A stretch of DNA of 64,000 nt from Streptomyces sp. HUAS 15-9 (GCF_025642155.1 NZ_CP106799.1:1-64000), one strand, 5' to 3'. Positions 17,367 through 26,297 are shown, counted from the first letter of the stretch. Notes: generated by a model not told the origin, from the sequence alone. Numbers and translations: made by a program.

Positions 17367-19862
17367 GTGATCCGTCGTAGATGCTCCGTGCCGCACCTGC
17401 TGTCCGTTCTCCTGCTGACTCTCGTTTCCATGTCGGGCACTGCAGTCATTTCTCATGCGGCCGAGGCCTATCAGGCCGACTCCTGCGGTGTCGACAAGGT
17501 TCGTGGCGTTAAGGTAGCCGCATCGGCAGAATTTGATCACCGTGGCCAAGACTACAGCATGGTCACCAGCGTGATGGAAATCAAGATTCCGGCCGGATGG
17601 GGGCGCTCCGCGGATCTACTCCTGGACACTCACGCGTCTCGTTATCGTGAGGTGCTGCGCTGCCTTCTTGGGAAAGTCTCCGAAGAGGATTTCTATGACG
17701 AGAATGAGTGGCGGTTGAAGCCGCTCACGGTGCATTCCGACGAGAAGGGCGTAGTGGTTCACTACGAGGCCGTTGCTTGGGTGCAAGGGCTTGGCACGTA
17801 TCACGTTGGCCCCTGGAGCCTAGCGGCCGGCAAGAGCATCTGGAGTATCCAACTGGCGCCCCCGGTGAGTCTTGCCAAGGCGGCGTGGGAAGACGTGCAG
17901 GTCCATACGGGGGGTCCCCGGCCGTTGTCGGTCGCCCCGCTGCCGGCCAGTGGCGAAAACGGCACCCTAATGAGCTGGCACAACAAGAGGCCGACTGGCT
18001 GCATGGTCACGTTCCGCCCGCCCGCAGCCCAGCAGTGGGGAGCAATCGCGGTGTCGTGGGGGCAGGCCTGGGAAGCTCTGGGGGTCTACAGCGGATCGGC
18101 CGCGGCCTGGAACGTGGTGGCAGGTGCCCTCTTGCTCATCGCGGCTAGAAAACTTCGACAAGGGCTTGGGCGACATCCGATCGAGGAGGAAGAAAAGGCA
18201 TTGAGAACACTGCACACTTGGGCACTCCTGCAGGTGGGCCTCAGCCTGCTCGTCTACATGGGCGACAATGTCTACTACTTCATGGCGGATCGCTTTTCCT
18301 GGATTCACGACTACTGGTCAACCGTGGCTTTGTTTTCGCTGCTGTTCCTGGGGCTCACACTTTGTCTCTTCGGAAAGTTGCAGAAGTCCTTGCTTGCCCT
18401 CGCGTGCGCACTGACCTTATCTATCGTCGGACTTTCCGTCGGCTCTGAACTGTCAGAAGATGCACTATTGCCCGTATCTGATGTCTATATTTCCCCTGCC
18501 GGAACCCGCGTAGTACTGATCGCGTATGCGGCCGCAGTTTTTGTGTTTTGCGTGGGCATAATTTCGGCAGGGCAGAGACCTCTGCCGCCGGAGGGGCGAA
18601 GATTGTCGACATGGCAGCTGGTCTCTATTTCCACAGGATTTTCGGTGTTGACTGTCCTGTGGGAGGTCCCGGCCCTTCTCCGCGACTGGAATCGCCGCAC
18701 TTGGCTTGCCGACCCCGCCTGGCCGACATACAAGGAAAGATTTAATGAGTCATACGACTTGTGGTGGGACAGGTTCCCTGACGCGGCACTTCCGTATCTG
18801 TGGGAATGTACATGGATTGTCTTGACGGCGCTGGTGTTGCTGGGGGCACTTCGCGTCTGCCGAGCAGAACGAAGTGACACTGGTTCGTTCACGCCCACTC
18901 GGCCGGAAATGTTTCTTCTCGTGGTCTTTTTCGCACTGGTTGCGCTGCCTGACTACTCAACTTACTTCGGCATCGCGGGTTACATTCTGGGCCCACTTAT
19001 CGGTCTCTGTGCTGCTTGGATGATTCTGTCCTTGGCGCGTTCCAAGTCCGTGCTGCGACAGTCTTCCGCAGGGGGCATTCCCCTGGGCCAAGTCATTTCA
19101 CAGACCGATCGATCGCACCTGTTGAGCATGGTGCGCCACTATCGAGAGCTCCAGGATCAGCTTCATCACGCCGACTCCGGAAACGGGGCCGGACGTACGG
19201 TGACTCAGTCGATCGAGCAGCAAATCGATCAACTGGATCGATGCCTGCCCGAAGGGGTCAGGCCCATTGACGTGGCCTTCGCCCTGGGCCCCATGGCCAC
19301 ATGGTGGGCCAATGCCTGCAGGTGCGCGATCATCGCCTGCTTCGTCGGCCTCCCCGCGACCGCGGTGATGTATTGGAACGACATGGTCGGAAACAACAAC
19401 TGGGTCCTGACAACCCTTGTCTCCCCTGTATTTCCTTCAATCGTGCTTGACGTTCTCTACTGGCAGCTCACCTGGATGGGCGGAGCATTCTTTCTGGGAG
19501 CGCTTTGGCGTGACCTTCCCGGCCGTCATGGGCCGACGAAAGCATTCTGGGTCGCTGTCGCTTTCTCAATTCCCGTTGGCGTTCACCGGATTCTTGGCGA
19601 ACTCAGCGGGCAGAGCCTTCAAGGTACGGTCGCCGCTATTGCCACCTTCACATCGGTGTTGACCGTTACAGGTTTGGTTATGGATGTGCAAACGTTCCAG
19701 AGTGAACGGCGTTACTGGCCCACGAGCGCCAGTCTGGTCGTGTACATCTACCGGATGCGTCTTGCCTCGGTCGCATTCTTTCTGGCGCAGATCGTGGCCC
19801 TCGCCTCGGTCTGGAAAGCTCTGCGGGAAGGCGGCCCCACGGCACCACCCCCCTCCCGATAA
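17367..19862 (+). CDS. large polytopic membrane protein, DUF6185-like, function unknown
   Basis: 831 residues from the GTG at 17367, chosen because the signal segment (VPHLLSVLLLTLVSMSGTAV) starts just after it; a GTG at 17301 lacks a ribosome binding site. An extracytoplasmic domain of about 210 residues follows (one early Cys, HYEAVAWVQGLGTYHVGPWS), then at least ten hydrophobic helices in two blocks. The blocks are separated by a cytoplasmic coiled region (MVRHYRELQDQLHHADS, SIEQQIDQLDRCLPEG). Base composition is clearly AT richer than its neighbours. The layout resembles Streptomyces proteins filed as DUF6185; I recall this family only loosely. No neighbouring gene shares its strand. The flanking inverted repeat suggests it moved as a unit. 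Confidence 0.7.
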   Translation: MIRRRCSVPHLLSVLLLTLVSMSGTAVISHAAEAYQADSCGVDKVRGVKVAASAEFDHRGQDYSMVTSVMEIKIPAGWGRSADLLLDTHASRYREVLRCLLGKVSEEDFYDENEWRLKPLTVHSDEKGVVVHYEAVAWVQGLGTYHVGPWSLAAGKSIWSIQLAPPVSLAKAAWEDVQVHTGGPRPLSVAPLPASGENGTLMSWHNKRPTGCMVTFRPPAAQQWGAIAVSWGQAWEALGVYSGSAAAWNVVAGALLLIAARKLRQGLGRHPIEEEEKALRTLHTWALLQVGLSLLVYMGDNVYYFMADRFSWIHDYWSTVALFSLLFLGLTLCLFGKLQKSLLALACALTLSIVGLSVGSELSEDALLPVSDVYISPAGTRVVLIAYAAAVFVFCVGIISAGQRPLPPEGRRLSTWQLVSISTGFSVLTVLWEVPALLRDWNRRTWLADPAWPTYKERFNESYDLWWDRFPDAALPYLWECTWIVLTALVLLGALRVCRAERSDTGSFTPTRPEMFLLVVFFALVALPDYSTYFGIAGYILGPLIGLCAAWMILSLARSKSVLRQSSAGGIPLGQVISQTDRSHLLSMVRHYRELQDQLHHADSGNGAGRTVTQSIEQQIDQLDRCLPEGVRPIDVAFALGPMATWWANACRCAIIACFVGLPATAVMYWNDMVGNNNWVLTTLVSPVFPSIVLDVLYWQLTWMGGAFFLGALWRDLPGRHGPTKAFWVAVAFSIPVGVHRILGELSGQSLQGTVAAIATFTSVLTVTGLVMDVQTFQSERRYWPTSASLVVYIYRMRLASVAFFLAQIVALASVWKALREGGPTAPPPSR

Positions 19863-19888
19863 GATCGCAACGGTCTTCACACGGTGAT

Positions 19889-19922
19889 GAGCAGGGAGCT
19901 GTTGATAAATAGCTCCTTGGTT
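19889..19922 (-). repeat. right arm of the imperfect inverted repeat
   Basis: The core 19897-19915 (AGCTGTTGATAAATAGCTC) is the reverse complement of 17118-17136 apart from one base. It starts 35 bases after the stop codon of the membrane-protein gene. I found no obvious target-site duplication outside the two arms. Confidence 0.7.
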
Positions 19923-20086
19923 TCTGAGGTCTGTTGGCCCGTAGGCAGGGCGGCGTCATTCAGCGGATCTGCATTTCTGTCCGTGCACTGGCACAAACCC
20001 ACCAATCACCAAGCCAGCGCCATGGCGGGCCCCGCTCCCACACCGAAACCCTGCCAGACAGCACCCCCGCGGCAAGTCAGTGCCCG

Positions 20087-20542
20087 TCAGCCGTAGAGGA
20101 CGACCATGGAGGCGAGTAGCAGCACGGCCGAGGCTGCGAGGGCCGGAATCCGGTAACGGCTCCATGCGGCGAGGGCGCATGAGAACGACCAGGCCCCGCC
20201 CGTGCACGCGACAGCCCACCAGCCGGCTGTCGCGTGCGCAGCCCCGAGCAGAATCGGCGCCAGTATCAGCGTCGGTGGGATGACGGCGAGCCGTGGCCGG
20301 ATGCCCAGTCCCTTGTACACGACGACCAGCACGGTCAAGGAGCTCGCGAAAAGGAACGGAATGGCTGTCAGGTTCCATCCGGTGAAGCAGAGTACGCCGG
20401 GGTCCGGACCGCAGATGCGGTCACTGCGCCGGTGGACCCATGACAGGTAGGCCAAGGCGCCGGTGGCCAGGACAGCTCCGCTGGCGGCGGCGCCCAGCAG
20501 CCGTGGCAGGGCGGGCGCCGGTTCTGTACGGGGGGTGGTCAT
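20087..20542 (-). CDS. small four-helix membrane protein of unknown function
   Basis: 151 residues from the ATG at 20542 with GGAAGG ten bases upstream. Four hydrophobic segments are visible: about 14-33 (LLGAAASGAVLATGALAYLS), 56-75 (WNLTAIPFLFASSLTVLVVV), 83-110 (PRLAVIPPTLILAPILLGAA), and 128-150 (IPALAASAVLLLASMVVLYG). A loop between helices 1 and 2 holds two Cys (RICGPDPGVLCF) that could form a disulfide outside the cell. No family is recognised. It stands alone downstream of a bidirectional-looking hairpin. Confidence 0.6.
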   Translation of the reverse strand: MTTPRTEPAPALPRLLGAAASGAVLATGALAYLSWVHRRSDRICGPDPGVLCFTGWNLTAIPFLFASSLTVLVVVYKGLGIRPRLAVIPPTLILAPILLGAAHATAGWWAVACTGGAWSFSCALAAWSRYRIPALAASAVLLLASMVVLYG

Positions 20543-20568
20543 GTCGTGCAGCCTTCCGTATGCGACGG

Positions 20569-20602
20569 CCGGGGGCCTGAGTACCGGTACTCAGGCCCCC
20601 GG
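20569..20602. terminator. perfect 34-base palindrome, likely terminator
   Basis: A perfect palindrome with 17-base arms (CCGGGGGCCTGAGTACC and its complement) and no spacer. It lies directly downstream of the SGNH remnant's stop codon on the minus strand. It most likely terminated that gene. Confidence 0.65.
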
Positions 20603-20614
20603 GTCAGTTGTCGG

Positions 20615-21026
20615 TCATGGCTTCCGAAGGGTCTGTTCCAAGGTGTCCGCGTAGATACGGGCACCGGCGATCTTGGGGTGGAGGGTCTGCATGGACGCCT
20701 TCGGGCTTTCGGTGTCCGCCTTCTCCCGTCCGTTCTCCACGACGGCGTGAATGGTCTCCGGACTGCCGCAGGCGGCCTTGCCGTCGAAGTTGGCCCGCGG
20801 GTCGGCGAAGACTGCCCACGTTCCGCCGAGCTGCTCGACGGCGCCCTTCATCCCGGCCGCGAGACTGTCGGCCAGATCCCGTACCCAGTCGTTCTGACGG
20901 TCTCGTAGGGACCGGGGAAACAGCTGTGGTCCTTCTCCACCAGGCGGGGTAGCCCATGAGGACGACCTCCGCGTGCGGGGCCTGGGTGTGCATGGCGTTC
21001 AGAGTCAGGGCGATCTGCGGCCGCAC
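20615..21026 (-). pseudogene. C-terminal remnant of an SGNH/GDSL hydrolase
   Basis: The upstream part reads RPQIALTLNAMHTQAPHAEV and VLMGYPAW. After a frame change it reads QNDWVRDLADSLAAGMKGAV, then CGSPETIHAVVENGREKADT, then the catalytic-His region LHPKIAGARIYADTLEQTL and a stop at 20615. These are the last two blocks of an SGNH-family lipase/esterase (VLMGYP and the final xxHPxxxG block). The N-terminal GDS nucleophile block is absent, and at least one frameshift separates the surviving parts. Confidence 0.65.
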
Positions 21027-21199
21027 GGAGTCGTGCAGCCACTTCGGGGCCAGTCCTTGAGGGCGCCTGTGGTGTCACTCGTCCTTTCACCGGTCGCAGG
21101 GTCGACGTTGTCCAGTTCAGGGTGGTCGGTCTCCGGGTACAGGTCAGAGCCGTTCGCTCCGGTGACCGCCTCACCGGAGGAGTAAGAGGTGTGCCTGGC

Positions 21200-21365
21200 T
21201 CACCCTGCCCGCGCGCGGCGAGAACGACGGCCCGTACGCGTGCACCGTCCAGTTCCTCGGCTACGGCGAAGGCCGCGGCCATGTTCTGGACAACCTGCTG
21301 TGGCCCGCGCTCGGCTACGCCACACTCGTGGTCGACACCTGGGGCCAAAGCGGCGCCGGCGGCCG
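21200..21365 (+). pseudogene. fragment of an acetyl xylan esterase / cephalosporin-C deacetylase-type protein
   Basis: The plus strand reads CTVQFLGYGEGRGHVLDNLL and then WPALGYATLVVDTWGQSGAG. This matches the AXE1 family around the strand before the nucleophile region (VQFLGYxxGRG and D-x-RGQG). Here the consensus RGQG reads WGQS. Only ~50 residues are readable, without the GxSxG motif, so it is a remnant. Confidence 0.5.
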
Positions 21366-22163
21366 GTGTCATCTGAGCTGCGATGAGGTGTACGTCGGTG
21401 AAGTTCCGCTTCGGCGAGGCGCCTTCGGGGTCCGCCACGCCTTCGTCAGGTCACGGAAGGCTCGCAGGTTCCAGGTCGCCACCAGGAGAATTCGAGCCGC
21501 CCGACTTCGCTGGTACGGCGTCATCCAGGACGGCCTCCGACTGGGCCACCTGCGCGGTCACTGTCTGCGGCGGGGTCAGGACGTCGGCTTCAGCGGGCAC
21601 AAGGTCCTCCTCGACACGGGAGCTGCGACCTCGCAGCGTGCGTTCTCACGCCCGACTTGAACAAAACCCCATGCGGGTGACCCGGCATCCCTTGGGCGGC
21701 TGCCCGGACCGTGCGAATGCTGCGCTGCAGCACGACAGCCTCCGCCAGGGATATGAGTGGCAGGACCACGAGCCGCCCGTGCAGCAGCCACAGTCCCTGA
21801 CCAATTGCTGCTCGCACAGCAGACCGGTTCCAGCGTTACGTGCGTGGCGCGCAGCACGAGAAGCTGCGACTGGAAATCCGTGCCGTGCACCGGCAGCTAC
21901 AGCCGCTCTGACGCCACCGGACCAAAGGCTTCGCCCGTAGGGACAGTCGCGCCCCGGGTCAGCAGATTTCCCTTGGCAGGGGTCAGACCGTGCAGAACCG
22001 GCCATATCGGATAATACGCCGCACGTCGGATTGTAGTGTTCATGCCTGACCCATAGCGTGTGCGAGGCATCCGCGGCTGGGTGATGCCCCGCATCACAGC
22101 ACACGGCCGCGCACCCATGCCCGCCCTTCGACCACAGCGGGCCACCGCCAACGGAGGACCATC
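21366..22163. other. about 800 bases without a supportable gene
   Basis: Open frames exist on both strands, but none has a ribosome binding site plus protein-like content. The last 30 bases hold the ribosome binding site (GGAGG) of the lectin gene that follows. I see no strong repeats. Confidence 0.45.
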
Positions 22164-22682
22164 ATGAGCCTGCGCACTGCCCTCGCTACCGCCACCGCGA
22201 GATCGGCGGCGGCTGTTCTCGCCACTGCGGCGCTGCTGCTGGCCGGCACCACGGCCGCGCACGCCGTCACACCCAGGCCCAAGGGTCCGGCCATCGCCGA
22301 CGGCCAGATCTACTACTACGCGCTCCAGAACCAGAACACTGGCCGCTGCGTGGACGACTCCTGGGACTACGGCCTGCGCGCGTTCACCTGTAACGGGCTC
22401 AACTACCAGAACTTCAACTGGTACAAACAGACCGACGGCACCTGGGTCGTCCAGAACCAGAACACTGGCCGCTGCATCGACGACAGCACCGACTACGGCC
22501 TGCGCGCGTTCGGCTGCAACTACCTCTCCTACCAACGGTGGACGATCATCTACCAGTCCGACGGCACGAAAACGTTGAGGAATCAGAACACCGGCCGCGT
22601 GATCGACGACAGCACCGACTTCGGTCTGCGCGCGTTCGGGTACAACGCGCTGTCCTACCAGAGGTTCACGTTCGTCGGCTGA
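22164..22682 (+). CDS. small secreted beta-trefoil (ricin-type) lectin-like protein
   Basis: 172 residues. The ATG at 22164 has GGAGG six bases upstream. The signal peptide runs to about residue 34 (AAHA). The mature part is three repeats of ~42 residues beginning at about 55, 97 and 140, each with QNQNTGR, then DDSxDYGLRAF and SYQxF/W. The first two have CNxL while the third has YNAL and lacks both Cys. The repeats follow the beta-trefoil pattern of RICIN domains (Q-x-W like ends), so binding to a carbohydrate is likely. At about 138 residues it is one complete trefoil and nothing else. No enzyme domain is attached. Confidence 0.75.
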   Translation: MSLRTALATATARSAAAVLATAALLLAGTTAAHAVTPRPKGPAIADGQIYYYALQNQNTGRCVDDSWDYGLRAFTCNGLNYQNFNWYKQTDGTWVVQNQNTGRCIDDSTDYGLRAFGCNYLSYQRWTIIYQSDGTKTLRNQNTGRVIDDSTDFGLRAFGYNALSYQRFTFVG

Positions 22683-22742
22683 CATCCCAGCCGGCCGCGG
22701 CCGTGCGCACCGTTGCTGCTGCGCCCGGCCGTGGCGCCTCGA

Positions 22743-23369
22743 TCAAGCTTGCACCGCGCACCTCACGCTGCTCGACGAAGCCCATGGAATCGCGACTCCG
22801 GTCTTTCCGAAGGGGGCCGGTTCGTCCGTGCGGTCCGGCCGCGCCGGGTGAGCTCCGAGCCGTTCGGCGACGAATCCTTCGAACTCCCGCCCGGCGAAGT
22901 CCTTGTCGGCCAGGATCACCTGCCCGGCCCGGATCAGGTGGTGATCGCGTTCCAGTAACGCGGTCACCACCTCTCGCTCGCCGAGCTTGGGGCCGGCCAG
23001 GCACCAGGAGACCGTCATGCCCTCGGCGGTGGTAGCAGGTACAGCCGGTATGAACCGCGAGTGGCCGCGGCAGTAGCCGTAGCCCGCGTGTCCGGCCATG
23101 ATGCGGTGCTGTTCCGGGTCCGGCGGGCGCGAACGTCTTCGCGCAGGGGCCTGGAGTTTTGCAACGGCGGCCTTGTGCCCACCTGGCGGCAGGTCAGGCC
23201 GTCCATCACAGGCTCGCGCCGCGTCTTCTGAACGGCGGGCCCGGTGGGCGCGGCCCGTCTCCGTACCGCCGTGGTAGGCGGTACGGACGTAGGTGACATC
23301 GGTGGCGTCCGCCGTGAACTGGTCGTCGTACACAGCGCTGTTGCCGTTCCTGACCGACGGTCTCACCAC
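22743..23369 (-). pseudogene. degraded IS982-family transposase
   Basis: The well-preserved part reads MAGHAGYGYCRGHSRFIPAV, then TTAEGMTVSWCLAGPKLGER, then EVVTALLERDHHLIRAGQVI, then LADKDFAGREFEGFVAERLG. This is the central DDE domain of IS982-type transposases (GYC-x-SHSRF, GERE, DKGFAGREFE, here DKDFAG). The part before it is scrambled, and the end past HPARPDRTDEPAPFG runs into unrelated codons before the last catalytic Glu. No terminal inverted repeats were recognised. Confidence 0.7.
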
Positions 23370-23454
23370 AGAAGAACCGCGCCCAACTCCAACTCGCCAT
23401 CGTCGACCGGCATATGGTCGTGGTCATGGGTGAGCCCGTCCAACGGCGCGCCGC

Positions 23455-24906
23455 TCACACCGGTGCTTCCACCAGGCCCTCCGACAGCCAGCGCACCACC
23501 GACTCCGCGCGGTACGGCCGCCCCTGGGGAGCGATCTGGCGCAGGAAGCCGAGGTCCTGGCCGATCGTGACGATGGGGGGCTCCACCATGCCGTGCGGAC
23601 GGCGCTGCCCCAGCCCGACAGCGGCCAGCAGACCGTTGCACAGGCACTGCCGTCCCTCGGTCTGCTCGGCCGTACCGCCCTTGCGGACGTACATCGCGGT
23701 GGGCTCCGCCGGGCAGCGATAGCCGATGGTGCCGCGCTCGGTGCGGTAGGGGGTGCGCAGATAGCCGAGGTCGCAGACCCGGGGGCGTGTCGAGCTCACG
23801 CCCGGGTCGGCCAGCGTGCCCGGCAGGTCGGCGACCTTGAACGGAAAACTGGTCGGAGAGGCCGCGGGGTCGTTGCGCACGGTCAGTTCGGAGCGGAGCT
23901 CACGCTCGACCATGTCCCGCCGCAACTGCGGGTCAAGGCCGGACTCCTCGCAGAGCGCGAAGACACTGCCGAGCTGGACGCCGGCCGCGCCCACTGCCCT
24001 GGCCCGGCGGACATGGTCCGGTCCGCACTGGCCGCCGGCGATCCAGAAGGGCAGGCCGAGGGCGGCCATCTTCGCCAAATCAGGGGTGTCCCGGGGGCCG
24101 TAGAGAGGATCGCCCTGCTCGTCCAGGCGCATCGGCCCGCGCGGTGGCGCGCTGTGCCCGCCGGCGCGGTGGCCCTCGACGACGAAGCCGTCCGGGGTGG
24201 TCTCCGGGGAACGGTTCAGATACGACGCCAGGGCCGGCAGCGAGACGATGGCCAGGACGTCGGGACGGCGCAGGGGCCCCGGCTGCGCTCCGCGCAGTAT
24301 CGAGGCCGGATCGAAGCGCAGGTCCACGGGCTTGTCGTCACCGTCGACGTCCAGTCGCGCGGTGACGGGCCGCAGTTGGGCGAGCTGGGTCGCGATGCCC
24401 GGGATCTGTGCGGGAATGCCCGCACCGACCAGCACATAGTCCACGCCGGCCAGGATCGCGCCGAACATGGCGGGGACCGTGGCGAGCTGGACCTTCTCCA
24501 GGTAGTTGATGCCGACCGGTCCTTCGTGGCCTTCCCGGGCGAGCCACACCTCGCAGAAGTTGGCCACCACGGTCAGCGACCGGCCCGGGCACGCTTCCTC
24601 GGCCGTCAGCCGGGGTGTGGCCGCGAAGCGCTCGTCGGCGCCGATCCCGCCCTCGACGAAGTAGCGCTCCTGTATGGAATCGGCAAGCTCCCGTACGGGG
24701 AAGGCGGCCAGCGCCCGCCTCAGGTGGCCGCCGGGGTCACCGCCCTGCAGCACCCGGATCAGCAGGGTGTCCAGGGCGGTACCGGAGACGACACCCAACT
24801 GTCCGGTACGCGCGACGGCACGAGCCAGGCGCCAGCCGGACACGCCCACCCCCATTCCGCCTTGGATCAGCCAGGGCAGGTCTGCCCTCGTCCGGGGTGT
24901 GCTCAT
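23455..24906 (-). CDS. nitronate monooxygenase family flavoprotein
   Basis: 483 residues from the ATG at 24906 (GAGGA five bases upstream). The frame opens upstream, but the conserved start PWLIQGGMGVGVSGWRLARA lies right after this ATG. The TIM-barrel shows GTALDTLLIR, GINYLEKVQLAT, DYVLVGAGIPAQIPG, VVEGHRAGGHSAPPRG (catalytic His region), and the FMN phosphate site FWIAGGQCGPDHVRRARAVG followed by GVQLGSVFALC. It should oxidise nitronates or a related carbon acid using FMN and O2. A Cys-rich C-terminal tail of ~80 residues extends past the usual ~360-residue core. That longer form is known in actinobacteria and distantly recalls PfaD-type enzymes. A palindromic site lies in the promoter. 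Confidence 0.85.
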   Translation of the reverse strand: MSTPRTRADLPWLIQGGMGVGVSGWRLARAVARTGQLGVVSGTALDTLLIRVLQGGDPGGHLRRALAAFPVRELADSIQERYFVEGGIGADERFAATPRLTAEEACPGRSLTVVANFCEVWLAREGHEGPVGINYLEKVQLATVPAMFGAILAGVDYVLVGAGIPAQIPGIATQLAQLRPVTARLDVDGDDKPVDLRFDPASILRGAQPGPLRRPDVLAIVSLPALASYLNRSPETTPDGFVVEGHRAGGHSAPPRGPMRLDEQGDPLYGPRDTPDLAKMAALGLPFWIAGGQCGPDHVRRARAVGAAGVQLGSVFALCEESGLDPQLRRDMVERELRSELTVRNDPAASPTSFPFKVADLPGTLADPGVSSTRPRVCDLGYLRTPYRTERGTIGYRCPAEPTAMYVRKGGTAEQTEGRQCLCNGLLAAVGLGQRRPHGMVEPPIVTIGQDLGFLRQIAPQGRPYRAESVVRWLSEGLVEAPV

Positions 24907-24946
24907 GGGTCCTCGCAAGGATGCTAGCCGGGTCCGGAACACGTAC

Positions 24947-24975
24947 TTACGGTTCCGTAACCTACGATACCGTAA
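24947..24975. promoter_or_regulatory. palindromic operator-like site upstream of the nitronate monooxygenase gene
   Basis: TTACGG TT CCGTAA at 24947-24960 is a perfect 6-bp inverted repeat. A related half site, TACCGTAA, follows at 24968-24975. The pair lies ~40-70 bases before the start codon, inside the expected promoter. TetR-type repressors often bind sites like this, but no such regulator is adjacent. Confidence 0.5.
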
Positions 24976-25056
24976 CCAAAATTCGCGCCATCCCTCCCCC
25001 GGGTTCAGTAGCGGGCGTCGTAATGAGTGGGTGTCGCAGTGGGTGTCGCGGACGTG

Positions 25057-25097
25057 ACCGGAGCCCGGTTCAGGCACGTCCTGAACCGGGCTCCGGT
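25057..25097. terminator. 18-bp hairpin terminator downstream of cobT
   Basis: A perfect 18-bp stem (25057-25074 with 25080-25097) and loop CACGT. It lies ~70 bases after the cobT stop and before the promoter of the next minus-strand gene, so it insulates the two. Confidence 0.75.
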
Positions 25098-25166
25098 GGA
25101 AGACGCCCGCCTCGTGGACGGCGGGCGCAGTAGGTGTCCTGCCTGTGGCGCGGCAGGCAGGCTGTT

Positions 25167-26297
25167 TCAGAGGCTCTTGCTCGAGACCTCCGCGGAGTCG
25201 AATGTGGCCATGTCGCGCAAGGCGCGCACCCCCGCCTGTACGAGCGGCAGGGCCAGCACGGCACCGGTGCCCTCGCCGAGCCGTAGTCCCAGGTCGACCA
25301 TGGGATGCAGGTCGAGGTGGCGCAGGGCGATGGTGTGCCCGGGTTCGACCGAGCGGTGTCCGGCCACACAGGCGGCCAGGGCATCAGGGGAGAGCGCGGC
25401 CGCGACCAGAGCGGCCGATGTGGCGATCACCCCGTCCAGGATCACCGGGACCCGGTGCATGGCGGCGCCCAGTACGAACCCGGCTATCGCCGCGTGTTCC
25501 AGGCCGCCGACCGCCGCCACGGCCCCGACCGGGTCGTGCGGGTCCGGCCCGTGCAGCTCCAGGGCGCTGCGCACCACCCCCACCTTGTGCCGTCGGGCCG
25601 TGTCGTCGATTCCCGCTCCGTGACCGGTGACGTCGTCCGGGTCCGCACCGGTGAACACGGCGATCAGTGCCGCGGACGCGGTGGTGTTGGCGATGCCCAT
25701 GTCGCCGGTGAGCAGGCAGCGGCAGCCGTCGTCGACGAGTTGTGTGGCGACGCCGATGCCGACCTCGATGGCGTCGACGGCCTCCTGACGGGTCATGGCC
25801 GGAGCCTGGGTCATGTCGGCGGTTCCCGCCCGGACCCGGCGTCGTAGCAGCATGTCCGGGTTCGTGTCCGAGGTCGCCACCGGGGTGGCGACGCCCACGT
25901 CCACCACGACCACCCTGGCTCCGGTCTGAGCGGCCAGGACGTTCACCGCGGCGCCGCAGGCCAGGAAGTTGGCGACCATCTGGGTCGTCACCTCCTGCGG
26001 CCAGACGCTGACGCCCTGGGCGTGGACACCGTGATCGGCGGCGAAGACGGCGACCGCGGCCGGTTCCGGCAGCGGCGGCGGGCAGCTTCCCGCCAGAGCC
26101 GCGAGCTGGACCGACACATCCTCCAGCCGGCCCAGCGAGCCGGGCGGCTTGGTCAGGTTGTTCTGGCGGTCACGGGCCGCGGTGCGGGCGTCGGGGTCCG
26201 CGGGCGTGATGGCGGCCAGGGTGCGCTCCAGCAACTGGCCGACGGCGGGGTCGGCGGCAGACCGAAGGGTGGGGTCGGAGCCGGACGAGGGCACCAT
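25167..26297 (-). CDS. cobT: nicotinate-nucleotide--dimethylbenzimidazole phosphoribosyltransferase
   Basis: 376 residues from the ATG at 26297 (AAGGAA eight bases upstream). CobT joins the phosphoribosyl group of nicotinate mononucleotide to dimethylbenzimidazole, giving alpha-ribazole phosphate for the lower loop of cobalamin. Diagnostic blocks in order: DRQNNLTKPPGSLGRLEDVS, VFAADHGVHAQGVS, YWP-like VWPQEVTTQMVANF, LLTGDMGIANTTASAALIAV, GHGAGIDD, and the catalytic Glu in GLRLGEGTGAVLALPL near the end. Length is normal. The 5' leader holds a cobalamin riboswitch, so expression should fall when cobalamin is plentiful. No other cobalamin genes are next to it. Confidence 0.95.
   Translation of the reverse strand: MVPSSGSDPTLRSAADPAVGQLLERTLAAITPADPDARTAARDRQNNLTKPPGSLGRLEDVSVQLAALAGSCPPPLPEPAAVAVFAADHGVHAQGVSVWPQEVTTQMVANFLACGAAVNVLAAQTGARVVVVDVGVATPVATSDTNPDMLLRRRVRAGTADMTQAPAMTRQEAVDAIEVGIGVATQLVDDGCRCLLTGDMGIANTTASAALIAVFTGADPDDVTGHGAGIDDTARRHKVGVVRSALELHGPDPHDPVGAVAAVGGLEHAAIAGFVLGAAMHRVPVILDGVIATSAALVAAALSPDALAACVAGHRSVEPGHTIALRHLDLHPMVDLGLRLGEGTGAVLALPLVQAGVRALRDMATFDSAEVSSKSL

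Noticed and set aside
23455..24906. Reading as PfaD of a polyunsaturated fatty acid or polyketide pathway
   Set aside because: No synthase genes are nearby; the protein is a stand-alone nitronate monooxygenase-type enzyme.
23593..24927. A 444-codon plus-strand open frame opposite the nitronate monooxygenase
   Set aside because: No domain or ribosome binding site; mirror of the real gene.
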